Shown in pieces: positions 6,670 through 14,846 of a stretch of DNA of 32,589 bases. Origin of the DNA: Streptomyces bambusae (GTDB taxonomy: Bacteria; Actinomycetota; Actinomycetes; Streptomycetales; Streptomycetaceae); NCBI RefSeq assembly GCF_019400985.1, contig NZ_WTFF01000039.1, positions 1 through 32,589 of the forward strand. The letters are read 5' to 3'. How positions within the stretch are numbered: the first letter of the stretch is position 1; each line of letters starts with the position of its first letter. Made by a program: the position numbers and the translations under genes. A model generated the notes under the pieces. It had not been told where the DNA came from and ran no database searches. It saw only the letters and a program-made list of their open reading frames with translations.

Positions 6670-8195
6670 GCCCGGGCCTCCGGGAGCGCCCGTGGCCCGG
6701 CGGTCGGGAGCGGCTGCCCGCCGTGGTCCGTCAGGAGGGTCCGCAGGGCGGCCTCCAGCGGCATCTCCACGGTGAACACGGCCCCGCCGCCGGGGCCGTT
6801 GGCCGCGCTGACGGTGCCGCCGTGCAGGTGGACGTTCTCCCTGGTGATGGCGAGGCCGAGCCCCGATCCGGCGGACCGGGTGCGGGCGGCGTCCGCCTTG
6901 TAGAAGCGGTCGAAGATGTGCGGCAGCACCTCGGGCGCGATGCCGGGGCCGCTGTCGGCGACCCGTACGGTCAGCCGGTCGCCGCCGGCCCGGGGCTCGG
7001 TGCGCGCGGAGACGCGTACGGGGGCGCCGCCGTGCTTGAGGGCGTTGCCGACGAGGTTGGCGAGCACCACGTCGAAGCGGCGCGGGTCGAGCCGGGCCCG
7101 CACGCCCTGCGGCAGGTCGGTGAGCACCCGCCCGTCGTCCCAGTGCCGGCGTTCGAGGGTCTTGCCGACGGCCTCGGCGAGGTCCACCTCGTCGAGGTTG
7201 AGCTCGGCGGCGCGGGCGTCGAAGCGGGAGATCTCCATGAGGTCCTCGACGAGGACGGCGAGTTTGCCGGTCTCGGCGCTGATCAGCCGCAGGGCGCGGG
7301 CGGTGTCCGCATCGAGGCGTTCGGCGTCCTCGTCGAGCACCTCGGTGACGGCGAGCATGCCCGTGAGCGGTGTGCGCAGCTCGTGCGAGACGTCGGCGGC
7401 GAACCGGCGGGCCCGCGCCTCGGCCTGCCGGAGCTCCTCGACGGAGGCCTGGAGGGCGCCGGCGGTCTCGTTGAAGGTGCGGGCGAGCCCGGCGAGTTCG
7501 TCGGCCCCGCGGACCTCGATCCGGGTGTCCAGCTGCCCGCGGCCCAGCCGCTGGGCGGCCTTGCGCAGGTCGCGGACGGGGCGGAGCACGCTGCGCGCGG
7601 CGAGCAGGGCGGGCACCACGGCGACGGCGAGTCCGGGCAGGGCGCCGTTGCGGGCGGCGTCGACCATCAGCCGGACCGTCTGCTGCTCGGTGACCAGCGG
7701 CATCACGGCGTAGAAGACGGCGCCGGTGGGCTGCCGGAGCCCGTTGTGCTGGAAGGCGGCGGGCATGCCGACGACGACGTACGGGGTGCCGGAGCGGTCG
7801 GTGACCCGTTGGAAGGCCCCGTGCGGCCGGCCGCGGAACTGCTCCCGCATGGCGTCGGTGACCATCGGGGAGCCCGGCCCGCCGCCGGAGCTCGCGCGCA
7901 GGCTGCCGTACTCGCCGTGGACGGTCCAGCCGTGCGGCTTGCCGCGCTTGGCGAGTTCGGAGACGGTGCGCTGGAGCTGCGGCTGGTCGACGGGCAGTTG
8001 GAGGGTGAACTCGCTCAGCTGCTCGCGCAGGCTGGCGACGGCCGTGTCCTGGCTCTGGGTGAGGACGGCGGTGCGCGCCTGCCGGTAGGTCAGGGCGGCG
8101 GTGCCGACCGCGCTGATCGCGGCGACCAGCAGGAAGGCGGCGATCAGGCGGGTCCGCAGGCCCATCGGGGCGATCCGTCGCACGGCGGGCGTCAC
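6666..8195 (-). CDS. Sensor histidine kinase
   Basis: This 509-residue kinase has transmembrane segments near residues 14-34 and 183-203, flanking an extracytoplasmic sensor domain of about 150 residues. Next come a HAMP linker (RPVRDLRKAAQRLGRG onward), the HisKA helix with phospho-acceptor His271 in VSHELRTPL, and a HATPase domain with NLVGNALKHG, DSGPGI, FDRFYK and GSGLGL. It should phosphorylate the response regulator encoded just upstream; the two genes are four bases apart. The start is GTG 8195; ATG 8165 (MGLRTRLIAAFLL) is an alternative and keeps the first helix. The signal is unknown, but the location beside wall-synthesis genes suggests an envelope cue. Confidence 0.93.
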   Translation of the reverse strand: MTPAVRRIAPMGLRTRLIAAFLLVAAISAVGTAALTYRQARTAVLTQSQDTAVASLREQLSEFTLQLPVDQPQLQRTVSELAKRGKPHGWTVHGEYGSLRASSGGGPGSPMVTDAMREQFRGRPHGAFQRVTDRSGTPYVVVGMPAAFQHNGLRQPTGAVFYAVMPLVTEQQTVRLMVDAARNGALPGLAVAVVPALLAARSVLRPVRDLRKAAQRLGRGQLDTRIEVRGADELAGLARTFNETAGALQASVEELRQAEARARRFAADVSHELRTPLTGMLAVTEVLDEDAERLDADTARALRLISAETGKLAVLVEDLMEISRFDARAAELNLDEVDLAEAVGKTLERRHWDDGRVLTDLPQGVRARLDPRRFDVVLANLVGNALKHGGAPVRVSARTEPRAGGDRLTVRVADSGPGIAPEVLPHIFDRFYKADAARTRSAGSGLGLAITRENVHLHGGTVSAANGPGGGAVFTVEMPLEAALRTLLTDHGGQPLPTAGPRALPEARA

Positions 8196-8199
8196 CGGC

Positions 8200-8880
8200 T
8201 CACAGCGGGCCGAAGCGGTAGCCGAAGCCGCGCACGGTCTGGATGTAGCGGGGGCTGCGGGCCGGGTCCTCGATCTTGTGGCGCAGCCGGCGTACGCACG
8301 CGTCCACCAGCCGGGCGTCGGCGTGGTAGCTGTGCTCCCAGACGTACTCCAGGAGCTGCTGGCGGCTGAAGACCTGCTCGGGCGAGGCCGACAGGTGCAG
8401 CAGCAGCTTGATCTCGCTGGGGGCGAGCGGGATCCGCTCGCCGTTCCGCGCGACGGTCAGGCCGGCCCGGTCTATGGCGAGCTCGCCGTGGAACTCCACC
8501 CCCGGTTTGCCTCCGGTGTCGCCGAGCCGGCGCAGCACGGCCTTGATCCGGGCCTCGATGACCTCGGTGCGGGCGGGTTTGACGATGTAGTCGTCGGCGC
8601 CGGCCTCCAGGCCCACCACGATGTCGAAGTCGTCGCCGCGCGCGGTGAGCATGATGATGGGGACCTGGCTGGTCTCGCGGATGCGCCGGCAGACCTGTAC
8701 GCCGTTGATGCCGGGCAGCATGAGGTCGAGCAGCACCAGTTCGGGGCGAAGGCCGGCGAGCAGTTCCAGGCCCTCCTCGCCGGTCTCGGCCGCGGTCACG
8801 TCGTGGCCGCGGCGGCGCAGGCCGAGGCTCACCCCTTCCCGTACGGAGGGGTCGTCCTCGATCAGCAGTACGCGTGGCAT
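8200..8880 (-). CDS. OmpR/PhoB-family response regulator, AfsQ1-like
   Basis: The 226-residue protein has a receiver domain with acidic pocket Glu9/Asp10, phospho-acceptor Asp52 (LLDLMLPG), Thr79 in MLTAR and Lys101 (DDYIVKP). A winged-helix DNA-binding domain follows, ending in VDACVRRLRHKIEDP and YIQTVRGFGYRF. As I recall the Streptomyces coelicolor AfsQ1 sequence, this is close in both halves. The frame continues far upstream, but the ATG at 8880 is the natural start. It follows murJ by 56 bases and precedes its kinase. A GTGAC-N6-ATGAC site upstream of femX matches the AfsQ1 recognition pattern, so autoregulation of the whole cluster is plausible. Confidence 0.93.
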   Translation of the reverse strand: MPRVLLIEDDPSVREGVSLGLRRRGHDVTAAETGEEGLELLAGLRPELVLLDLMLPGINGVQVCRRIRETSQVPIIMLTARGDDFDIVVGLEAGADDYIVKPARTEVIEARIKAVLRRLGDTGGKPGVEFHGELAIDRAGLTVARNGERIPLAPSEIKLLLHLSASPEQVFSRQQLLEYVWEHSYHADARLVDACVRRLRHKIEDPARSPRYIQTVRGFGYRFGPL

Positions 8881-8936
8881 CGGGTCAGTGTTCCCAGGTG
8901 GTTCGTGCGCCTCCTGCGCCGGTCGGGCAGCGGCGG

Positions 8937-10694
8937 CTACTGCCGGGCACGGCGGCGGCGCAGGGAGTCGAGCAGGTCGGTGATCTCGCTCAGCCTCAGG
9001 GGCCGGGCGAGAAGTACGACGATCAGGGCGAGGGCCGCGGTTCCCGCCGTGGTGGCCGCAATGTCCCCGGCGGGTTCGGCGGCCCGGGCCACGGCGTGGG
9101 CGGCGGCGCCGGCCGGCAGGCAGGCGAGCAGCAGCCGCAGGTGGACGCCGAGGGCGGCGGAGCGCAGCACGCGTCCGCCGCCGAGCCGCCGGCCGAGGGT
9201 GTACGCGGTGAGCGCGGCGCCCGCGGCGAAGGCGACGGTGGTGGCCGCGGCCATGCCGGTGACGGCCCAGCGCGGGGGCAGCAGCAGGTAGGCGGCGGCA
9301 GAGAGGCCGGCGTTGAGCCCGGCGATGACCAGGTTGAGGAAGAACGGGGTCCGGGTGTCGGACAGGGCGTAGAAGCCGCGGGAGAGGACGTACTGGCCGG
9401 AGAAGGCGATCAGACCGGGGGCGAAGGCCACGAGCATGCCGGCCATGACCTCGATGTCGGCCGCGCCGGTGCGCCCGTAGCCGAAGACGCTGCCCATCAC
9501 CCAGGGGGCGAGGGCGGCGAAGAGCGCGGCGGCCGGGACGACGAGGGCGGCGCTGGAGCGCAGCGCGTAGGACACGTCCCGGCGGACCGCGGTGAGGTCG
9601 CCGTCGGTGGCGGCGGCGCTCATCCGGGGCATCAGGGCGGTCACCAGGGAGACGGTGATGATGCCCTGGGGGACGATCCACAGCTGGTAGGCGTTGCTGT
9701 AGGCGGTGTATCCGGCGCCGCCCGCGAGGCCGGCGTCCACGGCGTGGCCGCCGGCGGTGGTGGACAGCCGGGTGACGACCCAGTAGCCGATCTGGTTGGT
9801 GAACACGAGCAGGACCGTCCAGCCCGCGTTGCGCAGCGGCCGGGCCAGGCCCTGGCCGCGCCAGTCGAAGCGGGGGCGCCAGCGGAAGCCGGCGGCGCGC
9901 AGCGACGGGGCGAGGGCGAGGGCCTGGACGACGATGCCGGCGGTGGTGCCGAGGCCGAGCAGCCGGGTCTCGCCGGCGGTCAGGCCGTCTCCGCCGTGGT
10001 GCGAGAGGTACAGGAACAGGCCGAAGACGCCGATGATGACGAGGTTGTTCAGGACCGGGGTCCACATCATCGCGCCGAACCGGCCGCGGGCGTTCAGCAC
10101 CTGGCCGAGCAGGGTGAACAGGCCGTAGAAGAGGATCTGCGGCAGGCAGTAGCGGGCCAGGGCCACGGTGGTGCTCGCCTGGCTGCCGGTGTACGGGGTG
10201 TACGCGGCCACGATCAGCGGTGCGGCCAGCACGGCGGCGGCGGTGAGCAGCACGAGCAGGGCCGTGCAGGCGGTCAGCAGCCGGTCGGTGTAGGCGGCGC
10301 CGCCGTCCCGGTGCTCCTTGGCGGCGCGGACCAGCTCGGGCACGAAGACGGCGTTGAGGGCGCCGCCGACGAGCAGCATGTAGAGGATGTTCGGGACGGT
10401 GTTCGCGACCGCGTAGCCGTCGCCGAGAAGCCCGGTGCCGAGGGCGGCGACGACGACGGCGGAGCGGACGAATCCGGTGGCCCGGGAGACGATCGAGCCG
10501 GCGGCCATGAGCGCGCCGCTGCGCAGGACGGAGGTCTTGGCCGGGGCGGGCCCGTCAGTGGCGGCGGGGGGCCGGGCATCCGGCCCGGTGCCGGTGGTGG
10601 CCGCGGTGCCGGTGCTCTCGGTGCCGGTGGCCGCGGTCCCGGTGGCCGCGCCGGGGGCGGTGGCGGCGCCGGCGGCTGGGGCGGTGGCCGTCAC
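8937..10694 (-). CDS. murJ: MurJ-like lipid II flippase
   Basis: This 585-residue polytopic membrane protein belongs to the MVF (MviN/MurJ) branch of the MOP flippases and should move lipid-linked peptidoglycan precursor across the membrane. The conserved start of the fold, SVLRSGALMAAGSIVSRATG, lies at about 52-71, followed by many hydrophobic helices (about 14 expected). NAVFVPELVRA and GQVLNARGRFGAMMWTPVLN are family-typical. The first 50 residues are a low-complexity Ala/Thr/Gly/Pro segment. The GTG at 10694 overlaps the femX stop (GTGA, 10691-10694), so the two are translationally coupled. It may be a second, dedicated flippase beside a housekeeping copy elsewhere; that is inference. Confidence 0.9.
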   Translation of the reverse strand: MTATAPAAGAATAPGAATGTAATGTESTGTAATTGTGPDARPPAATDGPAPAKTSVLRSGALMAAGSIVSRATGFVRSAVVVAALGTGLLGDGYAVANTVPNILYMLLVGGALNAVFVPELVRAAKEHRDGGAAYTDRLLTACTALLVLLTAAAVLAAPLIVAAYTPYTGSQASTTVALARYCLPQILFYGLFTLLGQVLNARGRFGAMMWTPVLNNLVIIGVFGLFLYLSHHGGDGLTAGETRLLGLGTTAGIVVQALALAPSLRAAGFRWRPRFDWRGQGLARPLRNAGWTVLLVFTNQIGYWVVTRLSTTAGGHAVDAGLAGGAGYTAYSNAYQLWIVPQGIITVSLVTALMPRMSAAATDGDLTAVRRDVSYALRSSAALVVPAAALFAALAPWVMGSVFGYGRTGAADIEVMAGMLVAFAPGLIAFSGQYVLSRGFYALSDTRTPFFLNLVIAGLNAGLSAAAYLLLPPRWAVTGMAAATTVAFAAGAALTAYTLGRRLGGGRVLRSAALGVHLRLLLACLPAGAAAHAVARAAEPAGDIAATTAGTAALALIVVLLARPLRLSEITDLLDSLRRRRARQ

Positions 10695-11872
10695 CGGCGG
10701 GCCAGGTAGGCCTGGAAGGCCTTGTAGAGCGCGGTGTTGGCGTAGCCGTCCATCGGGGTCTCCCACTCTCCGAGCGTTTCCACGACCTGGCCGCCGGTGC
10801 CGAGCTTCCAGCGCAGCAGCCCGAATGCGCGTTCGGCCGGGTCGAGTGTGGAGGGTACCCCGCGCATGTCGTACTCGTCCGCCCCGAGGGCGTGCGCGTC
10901 CCGCAGCATGCGCCACTGCAGGGCGTTGCTGGGGCGGACCTCGCGGCGGTGGTCGGCGGAGGCGCCGGTCTGGTACCAGACCCGGGCGCCGGCCACGACC
11001 ATGGTGTGGGCGGCGAGGATCTCGCCGCGGTGCCGGGCCAGGTAGAGCCGCATCCGGCCGGGTTCCTCGGCGTTGAGGGCCTCGTACTGCTGCTGGTAGT
11101 AGCCGAGCGAGCGGCCGAGCCGGAAGCCGTCGCGCTCCTCGGTGAGGCACAGCAGCCGGTGGAACTCGGGCAGGTCCGCGGCGGTGCCGAGGACGGTCTC
11201 GACGCCCTCCTTGGCGGCCTTGCGCACATTGCGGCGCCACTCCTGGTTCAGCCCCGACCACAGGTCGTCGCGGGTACGGCCGGTCAGCGGGACGCGGAAG
11301 ACGTGGCGGGGCTGGGCGTCGCCGTCGGACTCACCGCCGCAGCGCCGCCAGCCGCGGGTGCGCAGCCGGTCGGCGACGGCGGTGCCGAGCGGGTCCACCC
11401 GGCTGGCCAGGACATCGGATATCCGGCGGCCCGCAGCGGTGGCGGCCTTGACGTCGGCGGCGTCCCAGCGGCGGTAGTCGGGGGCGGGGCCCATCCGGGC
11501 GGCGAAGGCGCCGGCGGCGCGCAGATGGCGTACGAGGGGGTCGAGCCAGCGGTCGAGGTGCGGGTCGGACCAGTCGACGACCGGGCCTTCGGGAAGGTAG
11601 GCGAAGTATTTGCGGGTGCCGGGGAATTGGCGATAGAGAACGAGCGCCCCGCCCACGGTCTCCCCCGACGGCAGGTGCCAGCCGAGGAATTCCGAGCGCC
11701 ACTGGTCCTTGACCCCGGCCCACGAGGGGTACTGCAGGAAGCTGGCCTGGCGGTGCCGGCCCAGGAAGTCCAGGTACTGGCGGGCGGTCAGGGCGCGCAG
11801 GGTGAGGGCGGGCGGCCGGTGGTCGTCCTGGGCCCGGTCCTGCGGGGCGGTGGTGAGGAGCAGTGCGCACAC
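10691..11872 (-). CDS. femX: FemX-type peptidoglycan bridge aminoacyltransferase
   Basis: The 393-residue protein belongs to the FemABX family, which uses aminoacyl-tRNA (glycyl-tRNA in streptomycetes) to add residues to the stem peptide of lipid II on the cytoplasmic side. Two GNAT-like halves are visible: ASFLQYPSWAGVKDQWRSEF with GGALVLYRQFPGTRKYFAYLPEGP, and LWSGLNQEWRRNVRKAAKEGVE with YDMRGVPSTLDP near the end. The frame extends upstream to 12100, but GTG 11872 is preferred because GGGAAGG lies about ten bases before it and the upstream part is not protein-like. It is first in a run with murJ, a response regulator, a kinase and a lipoprotein, and divergent from an L,D-transpeptidase. Confidence 0.9.
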   Translation of the reverse strand: MCALLLTTAPQDRAQDDHRPPALTLRALTARQYLDFLGRHRQASFLQYPSWAGVKDQWRSEFLGWHLPSGETVGGALVLYRQFPGTRKYFAYLPEGPVVDWSDPHLDRWLDPLVRHLRAAGAFAARMGPAPDYRRWDAADVKAATAAGRRISDVLASRVDPLGTAVADRLRTRGWRRCGGESDGDAQPRHVFRVPLTGRTRDDLWSGLNQEWRRNVRKAAKEGVETVLGTAADLPEFHRLLCLTEERDGFRLGRSLGYYQQQYEALNAEEPGRMRLYLARHRGEILAAHTMVVAGARVWYQTGASADHRREVRPSNALQWRMLRDAHALGADEYDMRGVPSTLDPAERAFGLLRWKLGTGGQVVETLGEWETPMDGYANTALYKAFQAYLARR

Positions 11873-11953
11873 GGCTGTTCGGCCTTCCCGTGGTTCTCGA
11901 AAGGGGACGGTCCGGAGTCTCACAGCGGTCCGTGACCGTGCCGAGCGGTGATT

Positions 11954-11969
11954 GTGACCGGACGATGAC
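11954..11969. promoter_or_regulatory. Candidate AfsQ1-type response-regulator site
   Basis: GTGACcggacgATGAC is a direct repeat with 11-base phasing, one helical turn, as expected for OmpR-family dimers. The published AfsQ1 pattern is GTnAC separated by about six bases from GTnAC; the second half here deviates at one position. Another GTGACCG lies at 11932, two turns away. The site is about 85 bases before femX and 120 before the transpeptidase start. Confidence 0.5.
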
Positions 11970-12071
11970 CGTTCTGCTGCGGTCGCCGTCACAACCCGCC
12001 GACCGATATTTCCGGGCGTCCGACGCAACCTAAAGTCGGGGCAACCGCATCCTTCTTTGCGAACGGTCATC
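11964..12071. promoter_or_regulatory. femX / L,D-transpeptidase intergenic control region with an 11-bp inverted repeat
   Basis: GATGACCGTTC at 11964-11974 and its exact reverse complement GAACGGTCATC at 12061-12071 face outward, one oriented toward each divergent gene. GCAACC occurs at 12025 and 12041, 16 bases apart. The second copy, with CGGTCA at 12064-12069 (17-base spacer), resembles an ECF-sigma promoter of the envelope-stress type reading into the transpeptidase gene. The gene-free stretch 11873-12089 holds nothing else I can support. Confidence 0.45.
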
Positions 12072-12089
12072 ACTTCGGAGGGGATTTCG

Positions 12090-13334
12090 TTGAGCCGCAC
12101 ACGCCGTACCGCACACCCGCACCGCCAGGTACACGGGGCACGCAGCCGTCATGCCGCCATGGCGGTCGGTGCGGCGCTCCTGGCCGCCGCACTGACCGCC
12201 TGTTCGAGCGGTTCGGGAGGCTCCGGCGACTCGGGCGGTGACGGCAAGGGCGCGACGGACAAGAAGCCCATGGCCATCTCCGTGAACCTCGCGGGCGACC
12301 AGGTCAAGGCGGGCGAGCCGGTGAAGGTCTCGCTGGCCGAGGGCAAGCTCGCCCAGGTCAAGGTGACCGACACCAAGGGCGGGGAGCTGGCGGGCAAGAT
12401 AGCCGACGACGGCAAGAGCTGGACCTCCGAGCGCAACGCCGCGCCGGGTACGGAGTACAAGGTCGAGGCGCAGAACACCGAGAGCCAGAGCGCGAACGCG
12501 CAGTTCAAGACGACGGCCGCGGACAAGGTGAACAAGGTCACCATCGTCCCGGGCAAGGCGATCGGCGGGATCGTCGGCGTCGCCCAGCCGATCTCGCTGG
12601 TCTTCGACAACCCGGTGAAGAACAAGGCCGCGGTCGAGAAGCAGCTCAAGGTCACCACCTCGAACAACACCGAGGGCTCGTGGGGCTGGTTCAAGGACCA
12701 CACCGGCAACGACCGGGTGGACTGGCGGCCCAAGGAGTACTGGAAGTCGGGCACCGAGGTGAAGGTGCAGATGGACCTCAACGGGGTCGACTCCGGCAGC
12801 GGCTACTTCGTCCGCGACTACAACACCGAGTTCAAGATAGGCAAGGACCGCCGGCTGACGGTGGACCTCGACACCAAGAAGATGACGGTGACCGAGGACG
12901 GCAGGACGCTGCGGACGATCCCGGTCTCGGCCGGCACGCCCGGCGGCAAGAAGGCCTCCTGGTCGGGGAAGATGGTACTGATGACCAAGGAGGGCACCAT
13001 CCGGATGGACTCCCAGACGGTGGGCCTGGACAACGCCTACGACAAGATGGTCGACTACTCGATGCGCGTGACCTGGTCGGGCATGTACATCCACGCCGCC
13101 CCCTGGAACGCCGGCAACTTCGGGCGGGCCAACGCCAGTTCCGGCTGCGTGGGGATGAGCGACGCCGACGCCAAGGTGCTCTTCGGGGAGTCCCAGATCG
13201 GCGACCTGGTCGAGGTCACCGGCTCGGGCTCCAAGGGCCAGGCGGAGATCGGCAACGGCTACGGCCAGTGGAACCTGTCCTGGGACCAGTGGAAGGCCAA
13301 GAGCGCCCTGACCGGCGCCCCGCAGAACGGCTGA
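12090..13334 (+). CDS. L,D-transpeptidase lipoprotein
   Basis: The 414-residue protein starts at TTG 12090, which has GGAGGGG six bases upstream; a frame start at 12057 lacks such a site. A signal with lipobox LTAC (Cys38) is followed by a Ser/Gly linker. Then come two beta-rich immunoglobulin-like domains: PMAISVNLAGDQVKAGEPV onward, and VTIVPGKAIGGIVGVAQPIS onward. A YkuD catalytic domain begins near RRLTVDLDTKKMTVTEDG. The active site reads HAAPWNAG (His335) and SSGCVGM (Cys353). The layout matches mycobacterial LdtMt2, which forms 3-3 cross-links in peptidoglycan. It acts outside the membrane. Divergent from femX/murJ, with a strong hairpin just downstream. Confidence 0.93.
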   Translation: MSRTRRTAHPHRQVHGARSRHAAMAVGAALLAAALTACSSGSGGSGDSGGDGKGATDKKPMAISVNLAGDQVKAGEPVKVSLAEGKLAQVKVTDTKGGELAGKIADDGKSWTSERNAAPGTEYKVEAQNTESQSANAQFKTTAADKVNKVTIVPGKAIGGIVGVAQPISLVFDNPVKNKAAVEKQLKVTTSNNTEGSWGWFKDHTGNDRVDWRPKEYWKSGTEVKVQMDLNGVDSGSGYFVRDYNTEFKIGKDRRLTVDLDTKKMTVTEDGRTLRTIPVSAGTPGGKKASWSGKMVLMTKEGTIRMDSQTVGLDNAYDKMVDYSMRVTWSGMYIHAAPWNAGNFGRANASSGCVGMSDADAKVLFGESQIGDLVEVTGSGSKGQAEIGNGYGQWNLSWDQWKAKSALTGAPQNG

Positions 13335-13341
13335 CCCGGGC

Positions 13342-13381
13342 CGTGTCCTGTGGATCGTGCCGGCCTGATCCGCAGGACACG
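13342..13381 (+). terminator. Strong hairpin after the L,D-transpeptidase gene
   Basis: Two 15-base arms at 13342-13356 and 13367-13381 pair with one G-T wobble around a 10-base loop. The stem starts eight bases after the stop codon. There is no T-run, as is usual for GC-rich actinobacterial terminators. The remaining stretch to 13540 shows no credible gene. Confidence 0.75.
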
Positions 13382-13540
13382 ACCTCGCCACGACGGGCCC
13401 CGGCGGGGGAATCGAGCCCAGCCCCACCGGCGCGCAGCTGACCTTCTGCCCGCCGCGCACCGATCCCTCGTACTCTCTCGGTGCCGCTGCGCGAACAGTG
13501 ATCTCCGGCTGCCGCCGGGCGGGGCCGGCCCGTCCTTGCG

Positions 13541-13981
13541 TCAGCCCTCGGAGGCCTCGGCGTACGCCTGGGAGAGCTCGGGGGACCCGGTCATCGCCCA
13601 GGACACCCCGGACTCGATCACGTTCAGCTCGCGGCCCGAGGCCAGCACCACGACGGGCTGGCCGTTCGGCCAGACCTGCCAACGGGCCCCCGGGACGGTC
13701 CGGATGATCACGGTGCCCAGGTAGAAGCCCGCGTCGTTGCCGAGCCAGGGCGCGGCCTCCGGGTCCCGCCGCCAGCGGGGCATCAGCTGGTCGAGGGCCT
13801 CCAGGGAGGCCGGGGTCCCGTCCAGCTCCAGCCCGGCCGCGCGCGCGTGGGCGCGCAGCATCTCGCACTCCGAGAACATCTCCGCGACGCCCTCGGGATC
13901 GTCCGCGAACGCGACGGCCAGCGCCACGCCCTGCCCTGCCTCGTGCCGGTTCAGCCAGTTGCCCAGGAAGCGGATGTTCAT
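13541..13981 (-). CDS. Conserved protein of unknown function (DUF6278-like)
   Basis: The 146-residue protein starts at ATG 13981 (MNIRFLGNWLNRHEAG), 16 bases after the exonuclease III stop codon. An in-frame ATG at 14017 would overlap that gene and is less likely. It contains ASLEALDQLMPRWRRDPE, then LGNDAGFYLGTVIIRTVPGARWQVWPNGQPVVVL and a C-terminal ELSQAYAEA. I recall a streptomycete family of this pattern labelled DUF6278, which I could not check. No signal peptide or membrane segment. Probably the last gene of the leftward run that begins with the ABC transporter. Confidence 0.7.
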   Translation of the reverse strand: MNIRFLGNWLNRHEAGQGVALAVAFADDPEGVAEMFSECEMLRAHARAAGLELDGTPASLEALDQLMPRWRRDPEAAPWLGNDAGFYLGTVIIRTVPGARWQVWPNGQPVVVLASGRELNVIESGVSWAMTGSPELSQAYAEASEG

Positions 13982-13997
13982 ACCGTCCAGCGTGGCA

Positions 13998-14777
13998 TCA
14001 CACGTCCAGATCGACAACGACCGGCGCGTGGTCCGAGGCTCCCTTGCCCTTGCGCTCCTCGCGGTCCACGTACGCGTCCTTGACCGCGCCGGCGAAGGCC
14101 TGGTTGCCGTAGACCAGGTCGATGCGCATGCCCCGGTTCTTGGGGAAGGCCAGCTGGCGGTAGTCCCAGTACGTGTAGGGGCGGTCGTACTTGAGCGGGC
14201 GCGGCACGACGTCGGACAGGCCGGCCGCGCGCAGGGCCTCCAGGGCGGCCCGCTCGGCGGGGGTGACGTGGGTCAGGCCCTCGAAGACGGCCGGGTCGAA
14301 GACGTCCTCGTCGGTCGGGGCCACATTGAAGTCGCCGAGCACGGCGAACGGCCGCGGGCCCGCCGCGTCCTCGGCGACGGCCGTGGTCAGGGCCTTGAAC
14401 CAGTCGAGCTTGTAGCCGTAGTGGTCGTGCTCGACCTCGCGGCCGTTGGGCACGTAGACCGACCACAGGCGGACCCCGCCGCAGGTCGCCGAGATCGCCC
14501 GGGGCTCCTGCACGCCTTCGTAGTCCGGGCCGCCGGGCAGCCCGGGGACGACGTCCTCCAGGCCCACCCGGGAGACCAGCGCCACGCCGTTCCACCGGCC
14601 GGTGCAGTTGGCCGCGGCCTCGTAGCCCAGCTCGCGCAGCGCGTCGAAGGGGAACTGCTCCGCGGAGCACTTGGTCTCCTGGATGCAGAGCACGTCCGTG
14701 CCGGAGCTCTCCAGCCAGGCCAGCAGGCGGGGCAGCCGGGCGGTGACGGAGTTGACGTTGAAGGTGGCGATACGCAT
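13998..14777 (-). CDS. xthA: Exodeoxyribonuclease III (AP endonuclease)
   Basis: The 259-residue protein is of normal length for the Xth/AP-endonuclease family, which cuts at abasic sites and degrades 3' ends in base-excision repair. Seen: MRIATFNVNSV start, Glu34 (IQETKC), the GDFNV motif (Asp149, Asn151), RIDLVYGN near 218-225 and the C-terminal SDHAPVVVDLDV (Asp249, His250). The chosen ATG at 14777 begins the conserved core, with GGAGG just upstream, though only two bases away. An earlier ATG at 14843 would add 22 residues with no family match. It lies 69 bases after the MBL-fold gene, so cotranscription is likely but not certain. Confidence 0.93.
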   Translation of the reverse strand: MRIATFNVNSVTARLPRLLAWLESSGTDVLCIQETKCSAEQFPFDALRELGYEAAANCTGRWNGVALVSRVGLEDVVPGLPGGPDYEGVQEPRAISATCGGVRLWSVYVPNGREVEHDHYGYKLDWFKALTTAVAEDAAGPRPFAVLGDFNVAPTDEDVFDPAVFEGLTHVTPAERAALEALRAAGLSDVVPRPLKYDRPYTYWDYRQLAFPKNRGMRIDLVYGNQAFAGAVKDAYVDREERKGKGASDHAPVVVDLDV

Positions 14778-14846
14778 ACCCTCCAACCTACCGCCCGGCA
14801 CCGACAGAGGCGGGTACGCGCCCGCCGCGGGGCCTTGCCGCACAGG

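Noticed and set aside
4720..6903. A 727-codon plus-strand frame across the P450 and lipoprotein genes
   Set aside because: It lies opposite genes with intact catalytic motifs and shows the repetitive Gly/Val/Gln composition of an antisense frame in GC-rich DNA.
8874..10709. A 611-codon plus-strand frame opposite murJ
   Set aside because: Extreme Gly/Glu/Ala bias and no hydrophobic segments; murJ on the other strand explains the open frame.
11873..12100. N-terminal extension of FemX to 12100
   Set aside because: The segment is intergenic in character, contains control repeats, and the GTG at 11872 has a good ribosome site.
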